From Desulfobacteraceae bacterium (lineage in GTDB: Bacteria; Desulfobacterota; Desulfobacteria; Desulfobacterales; BuS5), in contig DAOWMW010000060.1 in NCBI GenBank assembly GCA_030642865.1, forward strand, positions 1 to 7,465: 7,465 nt of DNA, given 5' to 3'. Within the stretch, counting starts at the first letter, position 1; every line of letters starts with the position of its first letter. Under the pieces are notes generated by a model, which saw only the letters and a list, made by a program, of their open reading frames with translations, was not told where the DNA came from and ran no database searches. The position numbers and the translations under genes are program-made. Shown piece by piece: positions 1 to 6,283 of the stretch.

Positions 1-6
1 AACTTT

Positions 7-202
7 AGGATCGTGAATTTTATAAATTACCCATAATTACTTGTTCTTGTGCCCGTCTTCTGTGTTGCATCAATGGCCAAAATTGCGTAGGGGCATCCCT
101 CTGTGGGTGCCCAAAATGCTTCGAGTATGCAACCATTGATGCGCCTTGAAGGCGACCGCAAGCCCGGCGCAATTATGGGTAATTTATTTCATCCCCAATC
201 CT
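7..202. repeat. Long imperfect palindrome, MITE-like or REP-like
   Basis: Several nested inverted repeats share one centre at about 104.5. AGGAT (7-11) pairs with ATCCT (198-202), TAAATTACCCATAATT (23-38) pairs perfectly with 171-186, and GCATCAATGG (67-76) pairs perfectly with 133-142. A smaller hairpin (GGGCA..CCC / GGG..TGCCC, 91-112) lies near the centre. The core is visibly richer in G+C than the A+T-rich DNA that follows. No transposase or convincing reading frame lies inside, so a miniature non-autonomous element or a large dispersed palindromic repeat is the best description. Its left end may continue before base 1. The pairings are seen directly; mobility is inferred. Confidence 0.6.
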
Positions 203-216
203 TAGTCTGCCGGCGG

Positions 217-235
217 ATCAGACCTCTGGAAGTTA
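217..235. repeat. Left arm of an inverted repeat flanking the A+T-rich region
   Basis: ATCAGACCTC followed by TGGAAGTTA is the inverse of 547-564, with one extra base and one mismatch. The ten bases ATCAGACCTC match perfectly. The arms lie about 310 bases apart and enclose DNA with no recognisable gene. They could be the ends of a degenerate element, or two copies of the end of a dispersed repeat whose bulk is the neighbouring palindrome. The pairing is visible; the origin is inferred. Confidence 0.45.
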
Positions 236-546
236 CGGCTCTATCCCTGTGCCAAATTTTAAACAAAAGTAATTATTTGAAGATCTATAATAAGAAAAAA
301 AGACAAAAAGGTTGCATTAAAAAAAATATCAATATACATATTAAAGTTTATGATTTTTTTAAATCAGATATCGTGCTTTTTTTATATTATTTGGATACTG
401 ATAGATATAACCACTTGAAAATATTTATAATTATGGATATAGTGTAAAGTATTAGAAAAATTAGGTACAAGCAATTTTTATGTTATGTAATTATTTCAAA
501 TAATTATATATATTTTTTACATAAAAAATAAAAAAAGAGTCAAATT
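236..546. other. A+T-rich stretch with no recognisable gene
   Basis: This stretch of about 310 bases is strikingly A+T-rich by eye, with many A and T runs. It contains two pure A/T-type palindromes: AATTATTT C AAATAATT at 489-505, and TATTTTTT ACAT AAAAAATA at 511-530. The only long open frame crossing it is lysine- and isoleucine-rich, lacks a good ribosome site, and starts inside the upstream palindrome, so I treat it as spurious. The DNA may be curved, act as an upstream activating tract for the ileS promoter, or be degraded mobile DNA. None of these can be settled from sequence alone. Confidence 0.5.
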
Positions 547-574
547 TAAGTTCCGAGGTCTGATAGTATATAAT
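546..574 (+). promoter_or_regulatory. Possible sigma-70 promoter for ileS
   Basis: A perfect -10 hexamer TATAAT is at 569-574. A weak -35 candidate, TTAAGT (546-551), lies 17 bases upstream. A start site near 581 would leave a leader of about 50 bases before the ileS start. The spacer contains most of the right arm of the inverted repeat, so a repeat end would form part of this promoter. The -35 match is poor, and such hexamers arise by chance in A+T-rich DNA, so confidence is low. Confidence 0.35.
547..564. repeat. Right arm of the inverted repeat, overlapping the ileS promoter region
   Basis: TAAGTTCCGAGGTCTGAT is the inverse of 217-235, with one base missing and one mismatch. It lies between the proposed -35 and -10 elements ahead of ileS. 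It could therefore be either a repeat end that brought promoter sequence or a regulator binding site. Confidence 0.4.
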
Positions 575-617
575 AATTGTAAGTTGTTAAAGTCCGTGGC
601 ATCAGTGATTGATAAAT

Positions 618-623
618 AAAGGA
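618..623 (+). promoter_or_regulatory. Shine-Dalgarno site that decides the ileS start
   Basis: AAAGGA overlaps the first ATG (623), so it cannot serve that codon. It lies 11 bases before the next in-frame ATG at 635. This supports 635 as the start, although the spacing is somewhat long. Confidence 0.5.
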
Positions 624-634
624 TGGTTAAACAG

Positions 635-3439
635 ATGAATTACAAAAAAACTTTAAATTTGCCTGCTACAAAATTTCCCATGAAGGCAAATCTTATCCGG
701 CGTGAACCTGAGCAGTTGAAAGCATGGGAAGAGATTGGTCTGTACGATAAACTCAGAGAAACATCAAAGGAAAAAGAACAGTTTATTTTGCATGATGGTC
801 CTCCATATGCAAATGGTAATATCCATATTGGTACGGCATTAAATAAAATATTAAAGGATATAATCGTCCGTTCAAAACAGATGTCCGGTTTTGACGCTGT
901 TTATGTTCCAGGGTGGGACTGCCACGGTCTTCCCATAGAACATAATGTCGAAAAAGAGCTTGGAAATAAAAAAAAGGAGATGACCCAGGCTCAGATTCGT
1001 AAATTGTGCAGGGTTTATGCTGAAAAGTTTATAGATATTCAGCGTGGAGAGTTTAAAAGGCTGGGAGTAATGGGTGAGTGGGAAAATCCTTACTTAACCA
1101 TGAATTATAAATATCAGGCTGCCATTGCAGCGGAATGTGCAAAATTTTTCTCTGAAGGGTCTCTTTTTAGAAGTAAAAAGCCTATATACTGGTGTGCCAG
1201 TTGCAAAACAGCTCTTGCTGAAGCTGAAATCGAATATGCTGATGACACGACTCCGTCAATTTTTGTTAAATTCCCTGTTGCAGATAATTTTGAATTGAAA
1301 ATTTCAGGGTCAGAAGGGAAAAAAGTTTATGTAGTAATATGGACAACTACTCCCTGGACAATTCCTGCAAATCTTGCAATATCCATCCATCCTGATTTGG
1401 TCTATGCTGCTGTTGATACAAAAAATGGTGAGGTTTTGATTCTTGCCAGGGAGCTCGTGGAAGGCTGCATGGGGAAATTCGGAATCACAGATTATGATAT
1501 TTTGGCTGAAATTAATGCACAACAGCTTGAGAAACAGGAATGCCGGCATCCTTTTTATGATCGTAAATCATTGATAACATTCGGTGATCACGTTACACTT
1601 GAGGCTGGTACAGGGTGCGTCCATACTGCACCGGGACATGGCCGTGAAGATTATGAGGTGGGACTTTTATACGATCTTGATATTTATGCCCCTGTAAATG
1701 ACAGTGGGTGCTTTACTAAGGATACTCAATTTCTTGCCGGCAAATTTGTATTTAAGGCCAATGAGGAGATAATTCAGCGCCTTGCCCAGGATGGGTTCCT
1801 TGCGGCCAGGGAGCCTTTGACCCATCCATATCCCCATTGCTGGCGTTGTAAAAAACCTGTTATTTTCAGGGCTACGCATCAATGGTTTATTTCAATGGAA
1901 AAAACAGGGTTGAGAAAAAAAGCACTGGAAGAGATAGATAAGGTAAAATGGATACCAGCATGGGGGAGAAACAGAATATACGGTATGATCGAAAAACGTC
2001 CTGACTGGTGTGTTTCCAGGCAGCGTTTCTGGGGTGTTCCCATTATTTTGTTCTACTGTAAGAAATGTAAGGAAGTTTATATAGATCAGGAATCTTTGGA
2101 CAAAATATTTGCCCTGTTTGAAAAATATGGCGCTGATATATGGTTTGAAAAGGATGTACCAGATCTTATTTCTGAAAATGCTGTTTGTAAAAAATGTAAT
2201 AATAATACCTTTCTAAAAGAGACAGATATTCTGGATGTATGGTTCGATTCCGGAGTTAGCCATGCTGCTGTCCTTGAGGCTCGGCCCTACCTTAAGTGGC
2301 CTGCTGATCTTTATCTTGAAGGGAGTGATCAGCACAGGGGCTGGTTTCACAGTTCTCTTTTAACTGCCGTTGGAACAAGGGGAAAGGCCCCTTATAAATC
2401 TGTGCTGACCCATGGTTTTGTTGTGGATGCCCATGGGAAAAAAATGTCCAAATCCGTAGGGAATGTCATGGCTCCCAGTAAGGTAATAGACAGGTACGGA
2501 GCTGAGATTCTCCGGTTGTGGGTCGCTGCGTCTGATTTTAAAGAGGATATTCGTATATCTGAAAATATATTAAAACAGTTGAGCGATGCCTATAAAAAGA
2601 TCAGAAATACCTGTAGATTTATCTTGGGTAATACTTCTGACTTTAAACCTGATGTGGATGCAGTTTCCTATGAATCGATGCCGGATATTGACAGATACAT
2701 GCTCCACAGGCTTCAACTTTTAATAAAAAAATCTCTGGAAGCATATGAAAATTATGAATTCCACTTTATTTACCATGGGCTTTTTAATTTTTGCACCATT
2801 GATCTGTCTGCTTTTTATCTTGATATATTGAAAAACAGACTATATATATTGCCCCCAGGCTCGAAAATAAGAAGAAGCGCCCAAACAGTCATGCATATTA
2901 TCCTTGACTCAATTATAAAAATCATGGCTCCGATTCTTCCTTTTACTGCTGAGGAGCTCTGGAGTTTTATGCCTGCGTCTAATAAAGGGGAAAGGCAAAG
3001 TATTCATTTTGAGTCACTTCCGGTTTTTGATGATCAGCTAAAAGATGATACCCTTGCTGACCAGTGGAAACTGATACTTGATCTGCGAGGTAATGTTACC
3101 AGGGCTCTGGAGGAGGCGCGAATACAAAAGATAATAGGTCATTCCCTTGATGCAGCAGTAACCATATTTGCGGATGAAAAATTATATGATCAGCTTTCCC
3201 CGTATTCTGAAGATTTGACTGCAATTTTTATTGTTTCTACTGCTGTTTTAACCAAAAATGAAAAATCGGCCAAAGCTTATGAAAGTCCAGATATTGAGGG
3301 GCTCTTTGTGCTGGTTGAGTCTGCCCCGGGAGATAAATGCGAGCGGTGCTGGACCCATAACGTATCTGTGGGGACTATTTCTGAATATCCCGGAATATGC
3401 AATGGATGCATGGAGGTCATAAAGGAGCTTAACGCTTGA
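635..3439 (+). CDS. ileS: Isoleucyl-tRNA synthetase (IleRS, class I)
   Basis: This cytoplasmic enzyme charges tRNA-Ile with isoleucine and edits misactivated valine. Numbered from the ATG at 635 the protein has 934 residues, close to the family's usual length. Landmarks in order are: an N-terminal [10 protein letters not shown] like that of E. coli IleRS; the HIGH-type motif HIGT at 64-67; [11 protein letters not shown] at 92-102; editing-domain motifs WTTTPWT at 236-242 and [10 protein letters not shown] at about 331-340; [11 protein letters not shown] at 457-467; DVWFDSG at 534-540; and KMSKS at 603-607. A C-terminal zinc knuckle has cysteines 902, 905, 922 and 925, which places it in the bacterial type with a C-terminal zinc domain. 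A further CxxC pair at 475/478 and 518/521 suggests a second zinc ribbon in the catalytic region. An ATG at 623 would add four residues but lacks a usable ribosome site. The stop overlaps lspA by 4 bases. Identity is essentially certain. Confidence 0.98.
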   Translation: MNYKKTLNLPATKFPMKANLIRREPEQLKAWEEIGLYDKLRETSKEKEQFILHDGPPYANGNIHIGTALNKILKDIIVRSKQMSGFDAVYVPGWDCHGLPIEHNVEKELGNKKKEMTQAQIRKLCRVYAEKFIDIQRGEFKRLGVMGEWENPYLTMNYKYQAAIAAECAKFFSEGSLFRSKKPIYWCASCKTALAEAEIEYADDTTPSIFVKFPVADNFELKISGSEGKKVYVVIWTTTPWTIPANLAISIHPDLVYAAVDTKNGEVLILARELVEGCMGKFGITDYDILAEINAQQLEKQECRHPFYDRKSLITFGDHVTLEAGTGCVHTAPGHGREDYEVGLLYDLDIYAPVNDSGCFTKDTQFLAGKFVFKANEEIIQRLAQDGFLAAREPLTHPYPHCWRCKKPVIFRATHQWFISMEKTGLRKKALEEIDKVKWIPAWGRNRIYGMIEKRPDWCVSRQRFWGVPIILFYCKKCKEVYIDQESLDKIFALFEKYGADIWFEKDVPDLISENAVCKKCNNNTFLKETDILDVWFDSGVSHAAVLEARPYLKWPADLYLEGSDQHRGWFHSSLLTAVGTRGKAPYKSVLTHGFVVDAHGKKMSKSVGNVMAPSKVIDRYGAEILRLWVAASDFKEDIRISENILKQLSDAYKKIRNTCRFILGNTSDFKPDVDAVSYESMPDIDRYMLHRLQLLIKKSLEAYENYEFHFIYHGLFNFCTIDLSAFYLDILKNRLYILPPGSKIRRSAQTVMHIILDSIIKIMAPILPFTAEELWSFMPASNKGERQSIHFESLPVFDDQLKDDTLADQWKLILDLRGNVTRALEEARIQKIIGHSLDAAVTIFADEKLYDQLSPYSEDLTAIFIVSTAVLTKNEKSAKAYESPDIEGLFVLVESAPGDKCERCWTHNVSVGTISEYPGICNGCMEVIKELNA
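3421..3427 (+). promoter_or_regulatory. Shine-Dalgarno site supporting the TTG start of lspA
   Basis: AAAGGAG lies inside the 3' end of ileS, 8 bases before TTG at 3436. It is strong and well spaced, and no other in-frame start fits the N-terminus of the family. Confidence 0.65.
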
Positions 3440-3930
3440 AAATAAATTGTTTTGGCAGGCGCAAGACCTTATTTTTTATTGCCGGGCTTATTGTTTTACT
3501 TGACCAGATAACAAAGGAAATTGTTTTAAAAAAGCTCCCTTTTTATGATTCTGTTACCGTTGTTACCGGTTTTTTCAGCTTAACCAATATCAGAAACCCT
3601 GGTGGGGCTTTTGGCTTGATGGCGAATCAGCCCCCTTTTGTCCGGGTATTTTTTTTTATTTTTGTGTCGGCTCTTTTTATTATAATGATCTATTTTTTTT
3701 ATCTGAAAATACCAGCAGGCTATTTTAAGTTACGAATGGGGATTGCAATGATTGTTGGCGGTGCCATGGGAAACATGATAGACAGAATTCGATTTGGTTA
3801 TGTGGTTGATTTCCTTGATTTTTATCTGAAAAATTTCCATTGGCCGGCTTTTAATGTTGCTGACAGCGCAATAACAATCGGGATCACAATTTTTGCATAT
3901 CATTTGATCTTTGATAAAATGCCTGAATAA
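3436..3930 (+). CDS. lspA: Lipoprotein signal peptidase (signal peptidase II)
   Basis: LspA is an inner-membrane aspartyl protease that removes the signal peptide from diacylglyceryl-modified prolipoproteins just before the lipobox cysteine. The protein has 164 residues, normal for the family. Four hydrophobic segments are visible at about 11-28, 68-90, 99-115 and 140-158. The family motifs are all present: D23 near the first segment, RNPGGAFG at 53-60, GNMIDR at 112-117, VVDFLDFY at 123-130 and [11 protein letters not shown] at 139-149. D125 and D143 match the catalytic aspartate pair. Translation probably begins at TTG 3436, whose last two bases form part of the ileS TGA, a TTGA overlap that implies translational coupling. 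lgt, encoding the preceding step of lipoprotein maturation, follows. The coupling is inferred; the family is clear. Confidence 0.97.
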   Translation: MKINCFGRRKTLFFIAGLIVLLDQITKEIVLKKLPFYDSVTVVTGFFSLTNIRNPGGAFGLMANQPPFVRVFFFIFVSALFIIMIYFFYLKIPAGYFKLRMGIAMIVGGAMGNMIDRIRFGYVVDFLDFYLKNFHWPAFNVADSAITIGITIFAYHLIFDKMPE

Positions 3931-3934
3931 TTTT

Positions 3935-4005
3935 TTGGCTTGATCATAACATGGCTCAGCCTTAACTTCTGGTGCCTGTGTTATGGATCAACCCCAATTT
4001 TTTTT
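3935..4005 (+). terminator. Terminator-like stem-loop with T8 tract between lspA and lgt
   Basis: TTGG (3935-3938), TTGATC (3940-3945) and ATAACA (3946-3951) pair with CCAA (3994-3997), GATCAA (3986-3991) and TGTTAT (3979-3984). That gives about 16 base pairs, interrupted by a small internal loop near 3939/3992-3993 and a bulged G at 3985. The loop of about 27 bases could pair further (GGC/GCC). Eight T (3998-4005) follow immediately, as in a Rho-independent terminator for the plus strand. The stem is fairly A+T-rich, so termination may be partial, giving lower expression of lgt-holA-argC than of ileS-lspA. The structure is seen; its activity is inferred. Confidence 0.5.
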
Positions 4006-4025
4006 GTGAATTAAAGTATAAAATC

Positions 4026-4793
4026 ATGCATCCTCTCCTTTTTAAAATTGGTTCTGTTTCCATACATACGTATGGTTTTTTTGTGGCTCTTGGTTTCATA
4101 GCCGGGATTTTTATTGCAACAAAGGAGGCCGAAAGATTAAGTTTTAGTAAAGAGATAATAACAGATCTTGCTTTTTATGTTCTCATAGCGGCTGTTTTAG
4201 GGGCGCGTATTTTTTATGTTTTTACAACTCCGCAACTGTTTATCAAAGATCCCCTGGAAATTTTTAAAATATGGCATGGGGGTCTGGTCTTTTACGGTGG
4301 TTTTATTGCTGCTTTAATTGCAGGAATAATATATTTGAAAATCAAGCAGGTTCCTGTATGGAAAACAACCGATATTATTGCTCCATCCATTGCACTTGGT
4401 CAGTTTTTTGGACGCCTTGGCTGTTTTTCTGCAGGGTGCTGCTATGGTAAAGAGACTAGTCTTCCCTGGGGTGTATGCTTTACAAGTACTGATTCCCTGG
4501 CTCCTCTGGGTGTTTTCCTCCACCCTGTTCAACTTTATTCGGCATTTACCAATCTTATAATTTTTGTTTTGCTCTGGTCTTTTCGTTTACGGAAAGGGTT
4601 TGACGGGCAGCTTTTTTGGGGTTATGTTCTTCTTTATGGAATTACCCGATCCTTTATTGAGATCCTCCGGGGAGATTTCAGGGGTTCTTTTTTCTTTAAC
4701 ATTTTTTCTGTTTCCCAGGTTGTGGGAATAATAATGTCGATTGGCGCAATTTTTATGCTTTTATATCTTAGGGCTCGCGCAAAAATAACTTAA
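4026..4793 (+). CDS. lgt: Prolipoprotein diacylglyceryl transferase
   Basis: Lgt is an inner-membrane enzyme that transfers diacylglycerol from phosphatidylglycerol to the lipobox cysteine, the first step of lipoprotein maturation before LspA acts. From ATG 4026 the protein has 255 residues and several membrane segments. The N-terminus MHPLLFKIGSVSIHTYG fits the family start. A GTG at 3972 would add 18 residues but lies inside the terminator-like hairpin, so I reject it; the ribosome site for 4026 is weak (AAAG at 4013-4016). Visible motifs are WHGGLVFYGG at 83-92, GRLGCFSAGCCYG at 129-141 with R130, HPVQLY at 166-171 and an arginine-containing RSFIEILRG at 208-216. The signature departs from the E. 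coli form, with Cys replacing the usual Asn and Glu, a variant I recall from deltaproteobacterial Lgt proteins. The last codons and stop lie inside a repeat-like sequence shared with the argC 3' end. Confidence 0.95.
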   Translation: MHPLLFKIGSVSIHTYGFFVALGFIAGIFIATKEAERLSFSKEIITDLAFYVLIAAVLGARIFYVFTTPQLFIKDPLEIFKIWHGGLVFYGGFIAALIAGIIYLKIKQVPVWKTTDIIAPSIALGQFFGRLGCFSAGCCYGKETSLPWGVCFTSTDSLAPLGVFLHPVQLYSAFTNLIIFVLLWSFRLRKGFDGQLFWGYVLLYGITRSFIEILRGDFRGSFFFNIFSVSQVVGIIMSIGAIFMLLYLRARAKIT

Positions 4794-4823
4794 AACTGCC
4801 AATTTATTGTTGGGCGCTTACCC
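4768..4823. repeat. Internally deleted copy of a palindromic repeat at the lgt-holA junction
   Basis: Bases 4768-4793 match 7314-7339 at 23 of 26 positions, and bases 4789-4812 match 7441-7464 at 22 of 24. The two ends of the element after argC are therefore present here fused at CTTAA, without its roughly 100-base middle. The sequence is itself an imperfect palindrome: GGG (4771-4773) pairs with CCC (4821-4823), GCGC (4777-4780) pairs with GCGC (4814-4817), and A-rich and T-rich arms lie inside. It overlaps the last residues and stop codon of lgt and ends before the holA ribosome site. The matches are seen; derivation by deletion is inferred. Confidence 0.65.
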
Positions 4824-4831
4824 GGAAAAAA

Positions 4832-6283
4832 ATGTCTGCAATTGATTTTAAAAAATTCGAAAAAGATTTAAAAAAAAAGGAGGAAAAATCCTTTGCACCT
4901 GTATATCTGATCCATGGTGAAGAATTTCTTTATAAAAAAATGGTGGGAAGCCTTTTAGAGGTTATGCTTCCGGATTATTTAAAAAACCCGAATTATTACT
5001 CTGTTGCCGGGACAAACAATAATATTGTTGATATGATATCAACTCTTAACACGTTTTCCATGTTACCCGAATTAAAGGTGCTGACATTTTGTGATTCACG
5101 GATATTTTATTCTAAACAGGATGAAGGAATCATTCTTCAAAAGGCTAAAGATGCATTTAACGGTGATGATATTAAAAAAGCAGCGTCCCAGCTTCTTAAT
5201 CTCATGGCTCTTTTGGATATCAGGCTGGATGATCTTAAAGGGGAAAAAAGGAAAAAAATATTAAACCAGGGCCAAGGTTCATCAGATGACGGGTGGATAG
5301 ATGATGTTGTTAAATACTGTATCAGCAATAATTTATCAGTACCTTCCGGCACTGATTATATGCAATTTTTGCAGGATTCAATTAAAAAAGGGTTTCCTGA
5401 AAAAAATCATCTGATAATAACAACAGATCATGTGGACAAAAGGCGGGGGCTTTATAAAACCATAAAGGAATTTGGGGTGGTGGTCGACTGCACTGTACCT
5501 GCCGGCGGCCGGATGGAGGAGAGAAAGATCCAGAATTCGGTTTTGCGTGATACACTCACTGCTGTTCTTGATAAAAGCCGTAAAAAGATAAATCCCAATG
5601 GATATTCTGCTCTGTGTGAAATGGTCGGTTTTGATCTTCGTACTTTTAATAATAGCCTTGAAAAACTTGTTAGCTATGTCGGTTCCCGCGAGATGATAAC
5701 GGCTGAGGATGTGGAGTATGTTTTAAAACGAACAAAAAAAGATCCATTATATGAGTTCACAAATGCCATAACAGATCGAAATGGGGATATGGCGCTTTTT
5801 TATCTTGCTTCACTTCTTGATGGTGGTGAAATAAATCATCCTCTTCAGCTTCTTACTGCAATAACAAATCAGATACGAAAACTTCTTCTTGTAAAGGGTT
5901 TTGTTGAGGGCCGTTGCAGAAATGCGTGGCAGCCTGGTTGTCCATATAATCGTTTTCAGCAGATTACCATCCCTGCTGTGATTGAATATGACAAGGATTT
6001 TTTGGAGGAGCAGAAAAAAACAGATGGGATACTTTTAAAAGAGGGGTCAAAAACCAGTGGGAAAAGTGGCTCGGATCTTATGATTGCAAAGACCCCTAAA
6101 AATTCTTTTCCTGTCTATAAAATGTTTCAGAAATCTGACAGGTTCAAAAAGTATGAGCTTTTTAAAGCCTTTGAATCCCTGAGTGAAGCCGATGAAATGA
6201 TGAAATCCACAGGTATGGATCATAAATTAATACTGGAAAGGCTTGTTTTACAAATATGCAGCAGGGAGCAGGAGGTTGTATGA
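4832..6283 (+). CDS. holA: DNA polymerase III delta subunit-like protein, enlarged
   Basis: HolA is the clamp-loader subunit that opens the beta sliding clamp. The N-terminus has the family's first strand, FAPVYLIHGEEFLYKK at about 21-36, and the region 69-90 resembles the usual stretch leading to the second strand (LPELKVLTFCDSR). HLIITTDHVDKR at about 193-204 is the following strand and sensor-like region. The helical C-terminal part carries FNNSLEKLVSYVG at 272-284, ITAEDVEYVL at 289-298 and HPLQLLTAITNQIRKLL at 336-352. At 483 residues it is about 140 longer than E. coli HolA. The excess sits mainly at about 91-190, a lysine- and aspartate-rich segment, and about 360-440. The start at 4832 has a short GGA-type ribosome site. 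The stop overlaps argC as ATGA. No Walker A motif is seen, as expected for delta. The family call is fairly sure; the function of the extra segments is unknown. Confidence 0.87.
   Translation: MSAIDFKKFEKDLKKKEEKSFAPVYLIHGEEFLYKKMVGSLLEVMLPDYLKNPNYYSVAGTNNNIVDMISTLNTFSMLPELKVLTFCDSRIFYSKQDEGIILQKAKDAFNGDDIKKAASQLLNLMALLDIRLDDLKGEKRKKILNQGQGSSDDGWIDDVVKYCISNNLSVPSGTDYMQFLQDSIKKGFPEKNHLIITTDHVDKRRGLYKTIKEFGVVVDCTVPAGGRMEERKIQNSVLRDTLTAVLDKSRKKINPNGYSALCEMVGFDLRTFNNSLEKLVSYVGSREMITAEDVEYVLKRTKKDPLYEFTNAITDRNGDMALFYLASLLDGGEINHPLQLLTAITNQIRKLLLVKGFVEGRCRNAWQPGCPYNRFQQITIPAVIEYDKDFLEEQKKTDGILLKEGSKTSGKSGSDLMIAKTPKNSFPVYKMFQKSDRFKKYELFKAFESLSEADEMMKSTGMDHKLILERLVLQICSREQEVV
6270..6275 (+). promoter_or_regulatory. 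Shine-Dalgarno site that decides the argC start
   Basis: AGGAGG lies 4 bases before ATG 6280. An upstream in-frame ATG at 6256 would put this site inside the coding region and add eight residues (MQQGAGGC) that do not fit the family, so 6280 is preferred. Confidence 0.65.

Noticed and set aside
103..447. A 114-residue open frame in the upstream region
   Set aside because: It starts inside the palindromic element, has no good ribosome site, and its second half is only the Lys/Ile/Asn/Phe-rich translation of A+T-rich DNA with no family motif.
1..622. tRNA, small RNA gene or CRISPR array in the upstream gene-free region
   Set aside because: I found no cloverleaf with a T-loop consensus and no regularly spaced direct repeats. 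The visible structures are single palindromes better explained as dispersed repeats.
575..634. Possible T-box or other riboswitch in the ileS leader
   Set aside because: The leader is too short, with no T-box consensus, specifier stem or terminator/antiterminator pair that I can see.
3972..4025. GTG-initiated N-terminal extension of lgt
   Set aside because: The extra 18 residues lie inside the terminator-like hairpin and its T-tract, have no ribosome site, and do not fit the Lgt N-terminus.
4870..4883. A9 run followed by GGAGG near the holA start, resembling a programmed frameshift signal
   Set aside because: The reading frame continues intact as normal HolA and no meaningful alternative-frame product is visible. 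Such A-runs are common in lysine-rich segments of this A+T-rich genome.
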